From positions 1-39,504 of the forward strand of contig JAGCBE010000360.1 of NCBI GenBank assembly GCA_017652345.1: 39,504 nucleotides of DNA, read 5' to 3'. The notes beneath the pieces are model-generated. The model was not told the origin of the DNA, ran no database searches, and saw only the letters and a list, made by a program, of their open reading frames with translations. Both the position numbers and the translations under genes were made by a program. This DNA comes from Methanobrevibacter sp. Lineage in GTDB: Archaea; Methanobacteriota; Methanobacteria; Methanobacteriales; Methanobacteriaceae. Shown one piece after another: positions 9,340 to 19,540 of this stretch (the first letter of the stretch is position 1; each line of letters opens with the position of its first letter).

Positions 9340-9867
9340 TTAAAGTTGTTGTATTATAACTGAAGCTGATAAATCTCTTGAAGAGTTACCATTAGCCACA
9401 AGAGCTATTGTTAGTGTTATTATGTCAAACTTTCATAATATAAGCTCAAATGTGTCTTCATCACTCATAGAAGCCACTACATGAGACCGCTTTTCTACAC
9501 CATTTACCTTTATTTTTACAGTTACAACTACTGTGTTTGTTGCACTATAACAGTTATCATCAGGCTTTACTGTAAATCTATATTTTCACTGTAGTGGTAT
9601 TCTAACTCAATCTCATACTTGCTGAAAGAATAAACCACCAACTTGGTCTGATAATGTTACTGTTCAGATCACATCTCATGTCTCCTCTCATGCAGGATAA
9701 TATTGATATGGTATGCTCTGCGATAATGTTATTCAACTATTTCATTTTATTACATCTCTTGTTTGTCTTCCTATAATTATTTTTCTACTTGAAGTTCAAA
9801 CTGCCTCTATGGTTTCTAAGGTAGTTTCCTCGTTTATTCATATTCATGTCTGAACTTCTTGTGTCAT
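9340..9867 (-). CDS. 175-aa beta-rich structural protein
   Basis: 175 aa, mainly Thr/Val/Ile beta-type sequence: SRKIIIGRQTRDVI near 30, a domain with alternating hydrophobics (TNTVVVTVKIKVNG), then TLTIALVANG near the end. It lies directly after the nozzle-like gene, 15 bases away, and before the two 987-aa genes. A fibre-anchor, head-fibre or tail-accessory role is plausible from position. No family recognised. Confidence 0.55.
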
Positions 9868-9882
9868 TAGTTATGTTATTAT

Positions 9883-12012
9883 TTATAAAATCACATCTGT
9901 TATGTCAGACACCATACTTATCTCATATATTTCAGGAGATAAGTAGGTATTATTACTACTTAACTCAATCACAAATTGTATCTTATGCCAATAGGGAATA
10001 TAATTATTCACAAAGTTTTTTCAGAAAATTAAATCTGATCCATAACCTTGTGTATCATTTTCTATTGTTTTAATAAGACACATATTATCAAATTTATGTC
10101 CTACACTTATTGAGGCATCTCAATCTCCGCTTACTTTTGTTAAAGCTGTATTAGCTATTCAATTATAACTTCCCATATCACTTACTGTTACAAATGTTAT
10201 TATTCAATTTGTTTTATCTACATCAATCACCTTACCTGTAGTAGAATGAGCTATGTTATAGACATCTCAAACCGATGGTCGTGTTGTGGGAGTAGAACTT
10301 ACTCGGAATCTCCGAAAATAATTATCATCAACAATAGCATAAACCTTTATATTTCACACACTTGAAGCCACATTCTTATATCAAATTTTTAACTTCTCTA
10401 ATGCTTTCCTTGTGCTTAATTTGTCTCGGTATATACTCTCTGTAATTAAATATCATTTAGGTGCATATAGTCTTTCATTCACTCTTCAGATGTAATTTAT
10501 GTTATCTACTCTATAACCCACATTTAAAAAGGCATTCCTTTGTCATAGGGTTATATGAGTTGCCCCTGTGTCATATTTAATTGGCCTTGTCCAAGCACTT
10601 TTTAATCAAGGCACATCATATCAATACTTATAAACCCCATCACATCATGGAATATATAAACTATCTAAGAACATAACCATAGAAGCATCGCCATCTACAT
10701 CATTGAAGTCAAATTTCTTATTTATGTTATATGGCTCTTGACCTAAATAACTTGAAGACATATATTGATATAACTTAGATGCTATTAAGCTCCTCTGATA
10801 TCAGCTTACTGCATATAATCTATACTCATATCCATCTCATCATGCTACATCTCAAGATGCAGTTAACACATAAGATATTGTTTCAGTTCATGTTACTCAT
10901 TTTATTATCAATCATTTCCGCTCAATAACTTCTGTAGCAACAGCATCAACACCATTTCGATAATACTGCTTACTATCAAATCAATCTGTTGCCCATATTA
11001 TAATATTACCTGCCTGCTGAGTCATAGATACGATAGTATATGTCTTATCTACAAGCTGTTTAGCTTCCTTTCAAAAGTCAGTTAATGATATTATGTTTAC
11101 ATAACTTCATGCAGCTATATATAAATCTCACTCCCAAACTAAAGCAGGATGTGGAACAATTCAGGTAGTAATTCAAGTTAGGTTAACTTTATGCAAATTA
11201 AAACCACTACCATATAAATGAACATTTACAGCCTCTATAGTTCAATTAAAAGATGATTGTGGTGTTATCGTTAAACTTGAAGAACTTGATGAACACTTCA
11301 AACTAAATACATACCATCAATCTTTACTACTTGTAGTAGAATAACTTGTTGTTGGGTTATTTAACTTAACACCAACATTTCCTGCTGTGCATTCTACTAT
11401 TTTTACCGCAACTCTAACATAATTAGAAGATGTTGGTGTCGTTTGAAAGTTAATAGTAGCTGATAAAGTTCCTGTATTTCAGGTTGTATGTGTAGCTCAA
11501 GCATCTGTTATTGTCCATCATGTTCCTACAGTTCGGTTGGCTCCACTATTAGAGAATCTTGGCTCTGTTAATAACTCATCTGCAGGAGTAAATAAATCTG
11601 TTGTATCAAAGACATCCACATATCTATCTTCTATTCAGATTAAATAGTTTCATCGGAATACTCAATTCACAAAATTATATCATTGTCATAATAGGGAAGC
11701 AATAGCACCTCATCCATCCCCATCTCCATCTCAAATTGTTGTTCAGTTATTAAATTCTTCTCATTCTATTGTTGCATCACGAGTAAATGCTACTATTCAA
11801 TAATCATTGCTTGGAACTAATGCCACAGGGTATCAATTACTCCTTTGATTTAGAATTGATTTCTTAACATAATGTCATAATTCAAAACCCTTAGAGTTGT
11901 ATCAGCTTGATATTGCCTCAGAATAAAAATAACTACCTCATGCAAATTCATCTGCTGAGATACCTTTTGTCCAATCTTGTAATGTTATGTCTTCTCTTTT
12001 AATATCTACCAT
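9883..12012 (-). CDS. Tail nozzle/tail tubular B-like protein, 709 aa
   Basis: 709 aa, almost all beta-strand type, with dozens of TGA glycines. It starts MVDIKREDITLQDW and GGSYFYSEA, a pattern seen in large podovirus tail proteins. Repeated aromatic blocks (WEGDLYIAAGSY, GYEYRLYAVSGY, DGVYKYGYD) suggest a propeller-like or repeated beta architecture, as in T7 gp12 or P22 gp10 nozzle proteins. It follows the adaptor gene, which is the podovirus order. A receptor-binding role is possible but second choice. The ATG at 12012 is 4 bases from the adaptor's stop. Confidence 0.62.
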
Positions 12013-12016
12013 TGTA

Positions 12017-12673
12017 TTATTCTAGAAATCATAAATAAGCATCTTCTACATGATAGGCACTTTCATTTTCAAAACATCATTCAGTTTGTATCTGTTGTAT
12101 TCCTTGTTGATAATATCATTCCCATAACTGTTGTTTGTCATATACTTGTTTAGCTCAAAATACTAAACCATTCAATCATTTAATCATTATGTTGTGATAT
12201 TCTGGTGCCAATTTTATTTCATCACTTGTATTTGTTAATTCCAAGTCCATTGGTATATATTTTCATTCAAGATATAATTGACCATCTTTCTTAGGAATAG
12301 GTATTAAGAAAATACTACCATCTCTTAATATTCAATATGGGTGTTCATTCCATTTTGGGTTAGTTATATCTCTCTCGCTATCATATAAGCTACTATCATA
12401 CAGTGGCAATTTCTTTCAATCTAAGAATGCCGTCAAGACTAATTTTAGTCCTGTGCTGTCTTCACTTGGTTGTGGCAAGATATATTCACTCTGTCCTGCA
12501 TTTACATCAGTAGTAAAACTTTGCCAAGCATATTTTTTAGCATTTACTGATAGCCTGGAAAAGATATCTTTGTATATAATGTTAAGATAGTTGAGATAAT
12601 CTGTATCAGATATTTGTCAAGCAGGTGTTCCTGTTTGGTCTCTTGATAGATTTATAATTGTAGATACATCCAT
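12017..12673 (-). CDS. Head-to-tail adaptor (T7 gp11-like), 218 aa
   Basis: 218 aa. The N-terminus (STIINLSRDQTG...DTDYLNYLNIIYKDIF) is the helical start typical of podovirus adaptor/tail tubular A proteins; the middle is beta-rich (LPQPSE, LRDGSIFLIPIPKKDG) and the C-terminal third has long amphipathic helices. Size is close to the 190-220 aa usual for this class. It sits right after the capsid gene, as gp11 does in T7. Such proteins form a ring between portal and nozzle. Confidence 0.65.
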
Positions 12674-12706
12674 TGGCTAATATGTTCTATATAAAAGTTT
12701 CATTCT

Positions 12707-12730
12707 AAGGAGCAAGTTCCCCTGCCCCTT
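12707..12730 (-). terminator. Weak hairpin after the capsid gene
   Basis: AAGGGGC / GCTCCTT (with G-U pairs) around a 10-base loop, in the 73-base gap between capsid and adaptor genes. The U-tract is poor, so at most it lowers transcription into the tail genes. Confidence 0.35.
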
Positions 12731-12746
12731 ATATATGAAGCTCTTA

Positions 12747-13916
12747 CTAAGCAGCAATCTTGATTTTAACCATTCTCTCTTTTCCTTCTTGGAAAGTTTT
12801 AACTCCGTATAGGCAAGAGATAATGAAGTAATCAGCTTTTTGCTTTGGTAATGGGTTCTTTCTAACATCAATGTTCTGTTGCATAACCAAATCAATAGCT
12901 CCTGGTCTACAAAGTAATGCAGTAGCTTCTTCAGCACCAACTGTAATAGTTGTATCAGGTGAGCTTACTAATACATCTCCTGATGTAGTAAGAACTCCTG
13001 TAGAACCATCTAAGTGAGCTCTAACATTCTTTAATTTAGCTCTGTCAGAAGCAGATACTTCAATATAAGTTGTTCCTGCACCTGCAGCTCCATTTACAGC
13101 AGCAGCCAAGTTAGTTAAAGCAGCAGCATCGCTGGCTCCTTTTAAAACATTACCAGCTGTACTTCCGATAGAAGATACGAAAGTAAATGTAACTCCTCCA
13201 ATAACGATTTCATCAGTAGCAACTACAGTTGAGAAACTAATAGTTCTGCTGTGAGGAACATTGTTAGAAGAATATACTTTGTATCCTGCAAAGTTTCCTG
13301 CATAACCATTTTTCAAAGCCAAGTCTGCTAATGAGAATCAGTCTTGTGCAACAGTTTGTGCGATAACACTTGCCATCTTTGGAGATACAACCAAAGCCCA
13401 AGTTTTGTCCATTTCACATCCATTTGCAGTAAGTTTAGCACCTGCTGTCATAACTGCATTAAGACAGTTAGAAGTAGATAATGAAATAGCTTGTCCAGCA
13501 GTTCCTCCAATGTCTCCTGCATCCATAGATACAACAGCATTTGAAGCTTCTGATAATACTTTTCCATCGATATCGTTAGCTAATCTGTAAGCAGCTCTTT
13601 CAACATAACTGTTTTCAAGGTCATACTTCATTTGAATCCAATCAACTTCATCAATAGCAAAAGAGATTTCTTTTGATTGGTCGATGTCAAGGTATTCATC
13701 AGTTCCGATTATGTCTTGCTGAGTTGTATCAGTGTATTTAACATAATCATTTACAACCAAATCATTTGGATAAGGTCTGTGAATTCTGTCCCCATATTTA
13801 AGGTCAGGTTGTTCTTCAAAAGAACAAATTTGTGTAGCTACAAGAGCGTTTTTAGTTAAATATTGAATTCTACGACTCCATAGCTCAGGCACGAAAGCTT
13901 GTACGTTGTTAGCCAT
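12747..13916 (-). CDS. Major capsid protein, 389 aa
   Basis: 389 aa, ending with tandem stops TAG-TAA. It starts MANNVQAFVPELWSRRIQ and contains NDYVKYTD, EISFAIDEVDW, AYRLANDIDGKVL and a long Ala/Gly/Thr-rich insertion at about 225-300, the pattern of HK97-fold coat proteins of the P22/T7 type. It follows an acidic scaffold candidate. One TGA (codon at 13338-13340, within AQDGFSLA) falls at residue 193; under the standard code the gene would split into two ORFs there. Only 1 of about 28 glycines uses TGA, far fewer than in neighbours, which suggests selection for fast translation of the most abundant protein. Confidence 0.88.
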
Positions 13917-13944
13917 TTTCTAAATAAAATAAGTAGGTAAAATG

Positions 13945-14406
13945 TTATTTTTTCTTACCCCTTGTTTTCCAATATTCATCAAATTCGGCATCTGACATTT
14001 CTCTCCAATCTTTCTCAGGTTCAGGTTCTTTTGTAATACCTTCCACTCATAGATTAGATTGTTTCTTGGAAAGCAATTCGGGTTTGTTCTTAGCAAGATA
14101 CAAATCAAAGGCATCATTGACACTCATTCCTGTATACTTAGATTGAATGTCTTTAATTTCTTTTTCAACCTCTCTTGCAGTTGGGTTGTTCTGAAAGAAT
14201 AATTTTTCCTCCACTTTTCTGTCAATGTAGCTATCATCAACTTCAATTGGAGCTTTTTCTTTCTCCTGTGCTTTTGCACTTTTAAAGCGAGATTTTCGTT
14301 TTTCTACATCGGCTTGTGATTTCTCATACAAAGCCTTGTAATCAACGACTTCTTCATCTCATCACTCCTCAGTAGGAGTTGTTTCCAGTACTTCTTCTTC
14401 TGGCAT
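13945..14406 (-). CDS. Scaffold protein candidate, 153 aa
   Basis: 153 aa, strongly charged and helical: an acidic N-terminus (MPEEEVLETTPTEE, then two TGA-coded Gly), a Lys/Glu coiled coil about 30-115 (EKRKSRFKSAKAQEKEK, REVEKEIKDIQ) and a basic end (KTRGKKK). Acidic and helical with a basic tail, lying just upstream of the coat gene, is the usual form of podovirus scaffold proteins. Shorter than T7 gp9 or P22 gp8 (about 300 aa). Confidence 0.62.
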
Positions 14407-14449
14407 GTTTGTAATTGGTTAGTAATAAAGCATCATAACCGTAGCTGAA

Positions 14450-14554
14450 GTAGATTTGTTGTGGCATAAATCTACAAACTGCGATATGTTAGGTATTTAA
14501 CCTCTTAATAGGAGAGGGCTTAAGCCCACCTCCATAAAATGCCTCTCTTTATGG
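14450..14554 (-). other. Structured intergenic RNA with mutually exclusive hairpins
   Basis: A 169-base gap (14407-14575) holds stacked inverted repeats: 14532-14554 (7-bp stem CCATAAA/TTTATGG), 14511-14533 (GGAG + GGGCTTAAGCCC + CTCC), 14501-14517 (CCTCT/AGAGG), 14491-14503 (AGGT/ACCT) and 14450-14475 (perfect 8-bp stem GTAGATTT/AAATCTAC). Neighbouring stems share arms, so they cannot all form at once, as in attenuators or riboswitches. It lies ahead of the scaffold and capsid genes. No U-tract and no tRNA fold. An 18-codon ORF beginning MQFGKPS enters the region from the upstream side. Confidence 0.5.
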
Positions 14555-14575
14555 CTGATGGCTTTCCAAACTGCA

Positions 14576-14899
14576 TTAAACTTCTTGCTTAAACATATCA
14601 TCTATTAGTTGTGCTTTTTCTTGTTCCTCTAAGTCCTCAATATCTTCTTCTGGGTTATAGTTAGGATTTTCTATCATTTGCTGTGGTAGTTTTTCTGTCA
14701 CCCAAGCTAAACATCTCATTTCTGCTCTTAATAAGTCTGATGGTGTTATATGTTCATCTGCTACATCCATACAATCTCCATAGACAATCTTATTTGCCAA
14801 TGCTATTTGTCTTTGCCTAATAGCTTTTTTTACTTCATCCCAACCTTTAGTCTTTAAAAGGTCTTCAATCTTTATCATTTTTTCGTTGTTCTCCATCAT
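14576..14899 (-). CDS. 107-aa acidic helical protein between portal and scaffold
   Basis: 107 aa without any TGA codon. Helical and acidic, ending EDLEEQEKAQLIDDMFKQEV; the middle has ALANKIVYGDCMD. The ATG overlaps the portal stop (TAATG), so the two are translationally coupled. In this position podoviruses carry small head-assembly proteins. No family recognised. Confidence 0.6.
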   Translation of the reverse strand: MMENNEKMIKIEDLLKTKGWDEVKKAIRQRQIALANKIVYGDCMDVADEHITPSDLLRAEMRCLAWVTEKLPQQMIENPNYNPEEDIEDLEEQEKAQLIDDMFKQEV

Positions 14900-16818
14900 T
14901 ACATATTAGATTTTAAATTAACCGTGTCCCTTGTGATTAACTCATCTTTGCTTGGCATTCACTGAGACATCATTATGTTAGCAGCACTGTTAGCTACAGG
15001 GTTGTCCATTCAAGGCATCTGTGGTTCTTCTCACAATTCTAACAATAATCATTGTAGCTTTTGTAATATTTTCTCTTTTAAATCTCCATCTTCTGCCTTT
15101 TGCATATACAACCATACTGTATAGAAGTCTATATCTGTTCTCTTGAATAAACTTTGTGGCTCATATCATAAGTTTACATCATCAACATAGCTCATTGCTA
15201 TTCTTTCCTGTGGTGTATAACTGAATATTGAATTGATTGTATTTGGCTTCAATCAAATAGCTCTTAAATATAATCTCTTAAATATAGCTTTGTTCACAGG
15301 TTTGATATCTGGGTCTTGTGTGATAATAGGATACAATGCCATAAGATTTGCTTTGTCTTTTTCATTTATAGCATTGATATCTTCTGAAGCTCAAACCATT
15401 ATATATGGCATCTGCTTTGTAACGAACTGGTCTTTTTCTAATGTTTGTCCTGTCCATTCAAAATCAGCATTTAATAATACTCGTTTCTTTTCTCACTCCT
15501 TAAAGTTCTCCAAATATCATCTCCATCGTTGGAAGTAATAATCTCTATAGAACCATTGCTTGATAGTATTCTTCAATGATAATGTCATATTGGCATTAGC
15601 TTGTAATTGCTGAGCTTCTGCTTTTGTCATTGACTTATCTGGCATAATTCATTGTTGAAGGCTATCTATTTTAGAGTCATACTTAGCTTCTGTTTCCAAC
15701 CAAGACATCATATTCCATACATCAGTTTTAATCTGACTCTGTGGTAGCTCATACATAGCATTTTGTATTGGTTGTGTTCCTATCTCATTCTCATCTATAA
15801 ATAATAACCTCTGGTCAAATGTTTTCTTTTGTAATTCTTCCTTGTTCTTAATAAGTCTACTATTTACCAAGAAATCACCACCTGTTGCTTCTCTCTTAGC
15901 TTTCATAAGACTTAAATTAGCCAAGATTGATTTAGCATTTTGTTTGTCTTCTACTTTATCGCATATTGATGTTCCGAATGGGTTTCATCTAACAGGGTCA
16001 TAGTAGTTCAATAATATTGGTCGTGGTATTAAACTAGGGTCTAATTTTTCTTCCTTAGTTACTGCAGGCAATTCTTCTTTATAAAATATTTCACTCATAT
16101 CAGCACTACAAACAAACTTCCATTTTCTACCATCTATTATTGTATAGTGTACATAGATATCTAAAGCAAAATTGTCTGTTATTTCATCAACTATAATTGG
16201 TCAAGTTCCTGCTTTGTTTTGATAGGCTTCTCTTGTTAGTTCGCTCTCCATATTGTATTGTTTAGCAAACCATCTATTTACTGCTTTTTTATCATATATA
16301 TTCTTAACATCGTGAATATTTGTTAACATACAGAAACCGTGAAACCTATAGTTCTTTCAATCAAATTGTCCTGTTTGTGTTGGCAATGGGTCAGGTATCC
16401 AACTTAATGGATTGATACATCTCCAAGTATTTGTTAATGTATTATGGTCAAAACCTGTTTTATTTAGAATACCAACTCCAAAGAATAAGCTATCTTGTTC
16501 AACTTGATATTTTAATTGTTGTGTAGCTCATTCCCTTTCATCAAATTCAGCAACAGCATTTAAGTTCTGAGCCTCTTCTTCTCCCACCCATCAAGTCCTT
16601 GATATAAACTTACATTTAGGTCAATTAGTAAAGAATGAAGCTATAAGAGTGTCCATATAGTTTCATATCATATTGATGTTGATAATCTTACCACCATTTT
16701 TTGATTGTGGGTTTCGTTTCATTATTCTGTCCCTGTATCTTATTCTAGCAGGTCTTACATAGTTTAGTCATAAAGCATATTCTCTTTGAATTTGATTTAG
16801 TATTGATGATTTGTTCAT
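14899..16818 (-). CDS. Portal protein, 639 aa
   Basis: 639 aa. Begins MNKSSILNQIQREY and shows the order typical of podovirus portals: an N-terminal helical part with a conserved tract (WRCINPLSWIPDPLP), a beta-rich clip region, and long helices (NAKSILANLSLMKAKRE, TKAEAQQLQANANMTLSLK) before an acidic, Met/Gln-rich C-terminus. Length is in the range of large portals (about 550-750 aa). It lies directly downstream of the large terminase and has its own promoter inside the 3' end of that gene. Portals form the dodecameric DNA gate of the capsid. Confidence 0.8.
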
Positions 16819-16846
16819 GCCTAGTATGTAATATAAATTCTATGGT

Positions 16847-16873
16847 ATTATATTCTGAAAATTCAAAATACAA
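16847..16873 (-). promoter_or_regulatory. Promoter upstream of portal, late-type motif
   Basis: - strand TTGTAT, 15-base spacer containing GAATTTT, then TATAAT at 16852-16847, about 28 bases before the portal ATG. The same arrangement, including the GAATTTT and a downstream GAAATTTATAT-like stretch, occurs upstream of the holin gene at 37310-37336. Confidence 0.6.
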
Positions 16874-16879
16874 CTAATT

Positions 16880-18292
16880 TTAATATAACATATCGTCAAA
16901 ATTTATCCTTACTACATCCGTCCTTTCTATCGGTGAAGCTGACTTGTGTAATTCCCAGTACATACGCATCATTATGGCATCAGCATAGTCTGGAGAATGT
17001 CCCAACCTTTTCTTCATATCTTCTTTACTTTCCATTTTTACTTTTCATTCGCTGTCAATATCTCTTACTACTATATTATCTAGTTCGTTCTCTATTCTTT
17101 CCTTTACCTCTCACGATGCTTCCACAAGAACATCTCTTTTCTCCATAAGATATTTAAGTTTGAAATAACATTGTGTTTTTAGATTAGCATAGTTCCTTAT
17201 CTCATCTCCTTGCCTGATAGGAGAACTATTATTCATAAAATTTACACATCATCTTAATTGGTCTGCCACTCATCATCATACTCCATCGCTATCTATACAA
17301 ATATTTCCTCTCCTGCAATTGTAATAAGTTTCTAAATCTTTAATTGCTGCAACTGTTTGGTCTGTGGTTTGCCCTTGATATGATTTTATGTAAATTGCTT
17401 TCAATCATTTCCATACCACGATAACAGTTTTGTCTTCTCCTAACCTTGCCACATCGCAACTTATATAAGTAGTGTCGCTTGGCTCTACATTAGCAGTAAA
17501 TAAATCTGTTATTTCATCCCACCTAAATAACTTACCTGGTGTATCATCATAATCAAAGTTTCAGTAAAGTAGTCTTTGCTTTGTTATTTCATCACTCCTT
17601 TCCAATTGCTCGATATATGATTGTGGAATGTAAGGGTTATCTCATACTGTCGCTCTTATAAATTTTCTATAAGGTGGCAATGTCCCATCCTTCCAAGGTT
17701 TATAGTAGTCGTTATAAACGTGTCCCTTGTTAGGATTGAAACACTCTAAGAATTTAGGACACTTCTCATAGGTTTCATAAAAGTGAGGCTTACCGTTTTC
17801 ATCTATTATTGTGATATTGTGAAATGTATTTTGTCTTCCTATTCTGGTTTTTAGCATTGAAATACCTTTTGCATCCACCTCGTTTGCTTCATCTATAAAA
17901 GCACCAGTTAATTCCAATGAACCAAACCTTGTTCGCTCTGGGTCTGATGTTTGTGTAGCACAATCAAGTAATAGTATCTCGCTACCATTTGGAAACTTAA
18001 TAGTATTAGTCTGTCCATTTAGATTTCACCTTTGTTCCTTTGGCACATTATAAAAGTCCAACATCTTATAATAAGTTGCTAAGGTTGTCCTTCTAAGGTT
18101 TATGAGTTCCTTTCTACCTATAACCCACCTGCTTCAAGGCAATTCAATACAAGCAGAAAATATGGCAAATACTCATAGCCAAGATTTTGCTCATCAGGCA
18201 GCACCACCAAATCAGATTTCAGTTGTTTTATCATCCTTCCGATATCGTAGTGCTTGTGCCTGTCTGTCTGTCGGTTCGAAATCTAATAACAT
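16880..18292 (-). CDS. terL: Terminase large subunit, 470 aa
   Basis: 470 aa. P-loop GFGGAAGGAKSW at residues 27-38; three of its glycines (27, 33, 34) are TGA codons. Walker B-type FIDEANEV follows near 130. The C-terminal RuvC-like nuclease has YISCDVARLGEDKT (first Asp), CIDSDGVGGGVADQL (second) and SPDYADAIMM (third acidic site). The order fits TerL, the motor that translocates DNA into the capsid and cuts it. It starts 1 base after the stop of the 71-aa gene. Its 3' end carries the portal promoter. High confidence. Confidence 0.93.
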
Positions 18293-18293
18293 A

Positions 18294-18509
18294 CTATTTT
18301 TTGTTCTTAAAAACGATTTTCTTTTTAGGTGCTGGTTTTACCTCTGGTATCTCCAACTTTACCTCTCTAATCATTTCCTCCTGCTTCTCTTCTTCTGGTA
18401 GCATCTTTAATAACTCCTTACACCACTCAATAAGTTCTAAAGCTCTTGGGTGGTTGTTCCATTCAAGCCATTTGATTTTGGCTTCAATTTCTTCTCTGAT
18501 GTTGTTCAT
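18294..18509 (-). CDS. 71-aa helical protein ahead of the large terminase
   Basis: 71 aa, a helical acidic N-terminal half (ELIEWCKELLKMLPEEEK) and a basic Pro/Lys tail (PAPKKKIVFKNKK). No TGA. It overlaps the 3' end of the 108-aa gene by 73 bases in another frame. A packaging-accessory role is possible from position only. Confidence 0.55.
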   Translation of the reverse strand: MNNIREEIEAKIKWLEWNNHPRALELIEWCKELLKMLPEEEKQEEMIREVKLEIPEVKPAPKKKIVFKNKK

Positions 18510-18763
18510 TGGTTATCCGATAAAATATAAAAGTTATGTAATTGTTCTGTCACTACTGATAGCTGTATTTTTTGTACATCAGTAAATGCAGAACAAATTA
18601 CTGCTATTTGTTTTTCTATTTCCTCCCATTTGTCTGTTCAGAAATATTCCTTAACCATCTCAGGTTGTCCTTTCCTGTGGTATTTAATACATAGCAACAA
18701 ATCATCTTTGAATTGTTTATAGATTTGTTCTATTGTCATCTGTGGTACTTTCATCTTTGTCAT
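18437..18763 (-). CDS. 108-aa protein overlapping its neighbours
   Basis: 108 aa, starting MTKMKVPQMTIEQIYKQF with LLLCIKYHRKG and WEEIEKQIAVICSAF, helical. The part after about residue 85 (GTTSEKKLKPKSN) is read out of the antiparallel-free overlap with the 71-aa gene (73 bases, same strand, different frame) and is low-complexity, so the stop may simply have drifted. Starts inside the end of the 78-aa gene (34-base overlap). No family recognised. Confidence 0.55.
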
Positions 18764-18966
18764 TGGTATCTGTTTATATAAGTATCTAAAGCTTCTATCT
18801 TATCAGCAACAAAGTCGTGAAACTCCTGCAAATCAAAGTCCTTATACTTAGGAGTTATTCACTCCTCAACATCATACTCCTGTAAAGCCATAAATTCACA
18901 GAGTACGAGCTCAGCATTCTTATACTCCTTCTGCTTTACTGTAAGTGTGTCTGCTACTCTTGGCAT
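18730..18966 (-). CDS. 78-aa hypothetical protein
   Basis: 78 aa, starting MPRVADTLTVKQKEYKNAEL with a helical acidic body and a Gly/Gln/Arg tail in which three glycines are TGA. The tail lies in the 34-base overlap with the next gene. It lies 25 bases downstream of the small terminase candidate. No family recognised. Confidence 0.55.
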
Positions 18967-18991
18967 TTAAAATATTTTGTTATGATAAAAA

Positions 18992-19450
18992 CTATTGTTC
19001 TATCTTTCACGACCATATAATACGAACTCCTTCTATCTTCTCTGTATTTGTGTTTTCATTCTTGTTAATAGTTATAGGCTCTCACAATTCCGTTTTCAAT
19101 ATTCTCAAAACCTTTTCTATATCTGATAAACTTAGCTTCACCTTTTTTTGTCCCTTCTTTGGCTTTGACAACATTTCTAAAACTCTACCAACTGCTGCAT
19201 TCTTCGCCTTTTTTAAGGTCTCCATTGGTATTTCTAACTGTTCTGCTTGTTTATGCGCGTTCAATAATAGAGCCTCTTCAACAACCATATTCCCTAGTTC
19301 TTCTTTCTCCTTTGCCCATCATTTTGTCCTTCTGGCTCGTTCTGAATTATAGGTGAGTCATTTATCAGTTATAAATGATTTGACTTCATCGAATTTTGAG
19401 TCAAAGAATTCTGTTTTTAGCTGTTGATAATTATACTTTCTTTTTGGCAT
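18992..19450 (-). CDS. terS: Terminase small subunit candidate, 152 aa
   Basis: 152 aa. An N-terminal YNYQQLKTEFF domain, a central TKGWAKEKEELGNMVVEEAL helix, a Lys-rich coiled coil (ETLKKAKNAAVGRVLEML), SLSDIEKVLRILKTELGEP and a C-terminal EGVRIIW. This is the layout of candidate-phylum phage small terminases: DNA-binding start, oligomerisation helices, then ...LK...GEP...EG..I.W. It lies three small genes upstream of terL. Assignment is by pattern and synteny only. Confidence 0.6.
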
Positions 19451-19540
19451 CTTTTTTAGTTTTACTAATTAAATGTTTTAGTCTCGCCCTCCACACAGGT
19501 TTAGTTATAACCTCAAATACAAAACTAGTCCTCATCTTTG

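Noticed and set aside
12747..13916. Capsid gene as two genes or a frameshifted pseudogene
   Set aside because: The two pieces are in the same frame and separated by a single TGA (13338), which is a Gly codon here. The joined length is normal for a coat protein.
14480..14560. tRNA or 7-nt-loop anticodon arm (CCTCT-CCTATTA-AGAGG)
   Set aside because: Position 33 is not U, and no D- or T-arm fits around it.
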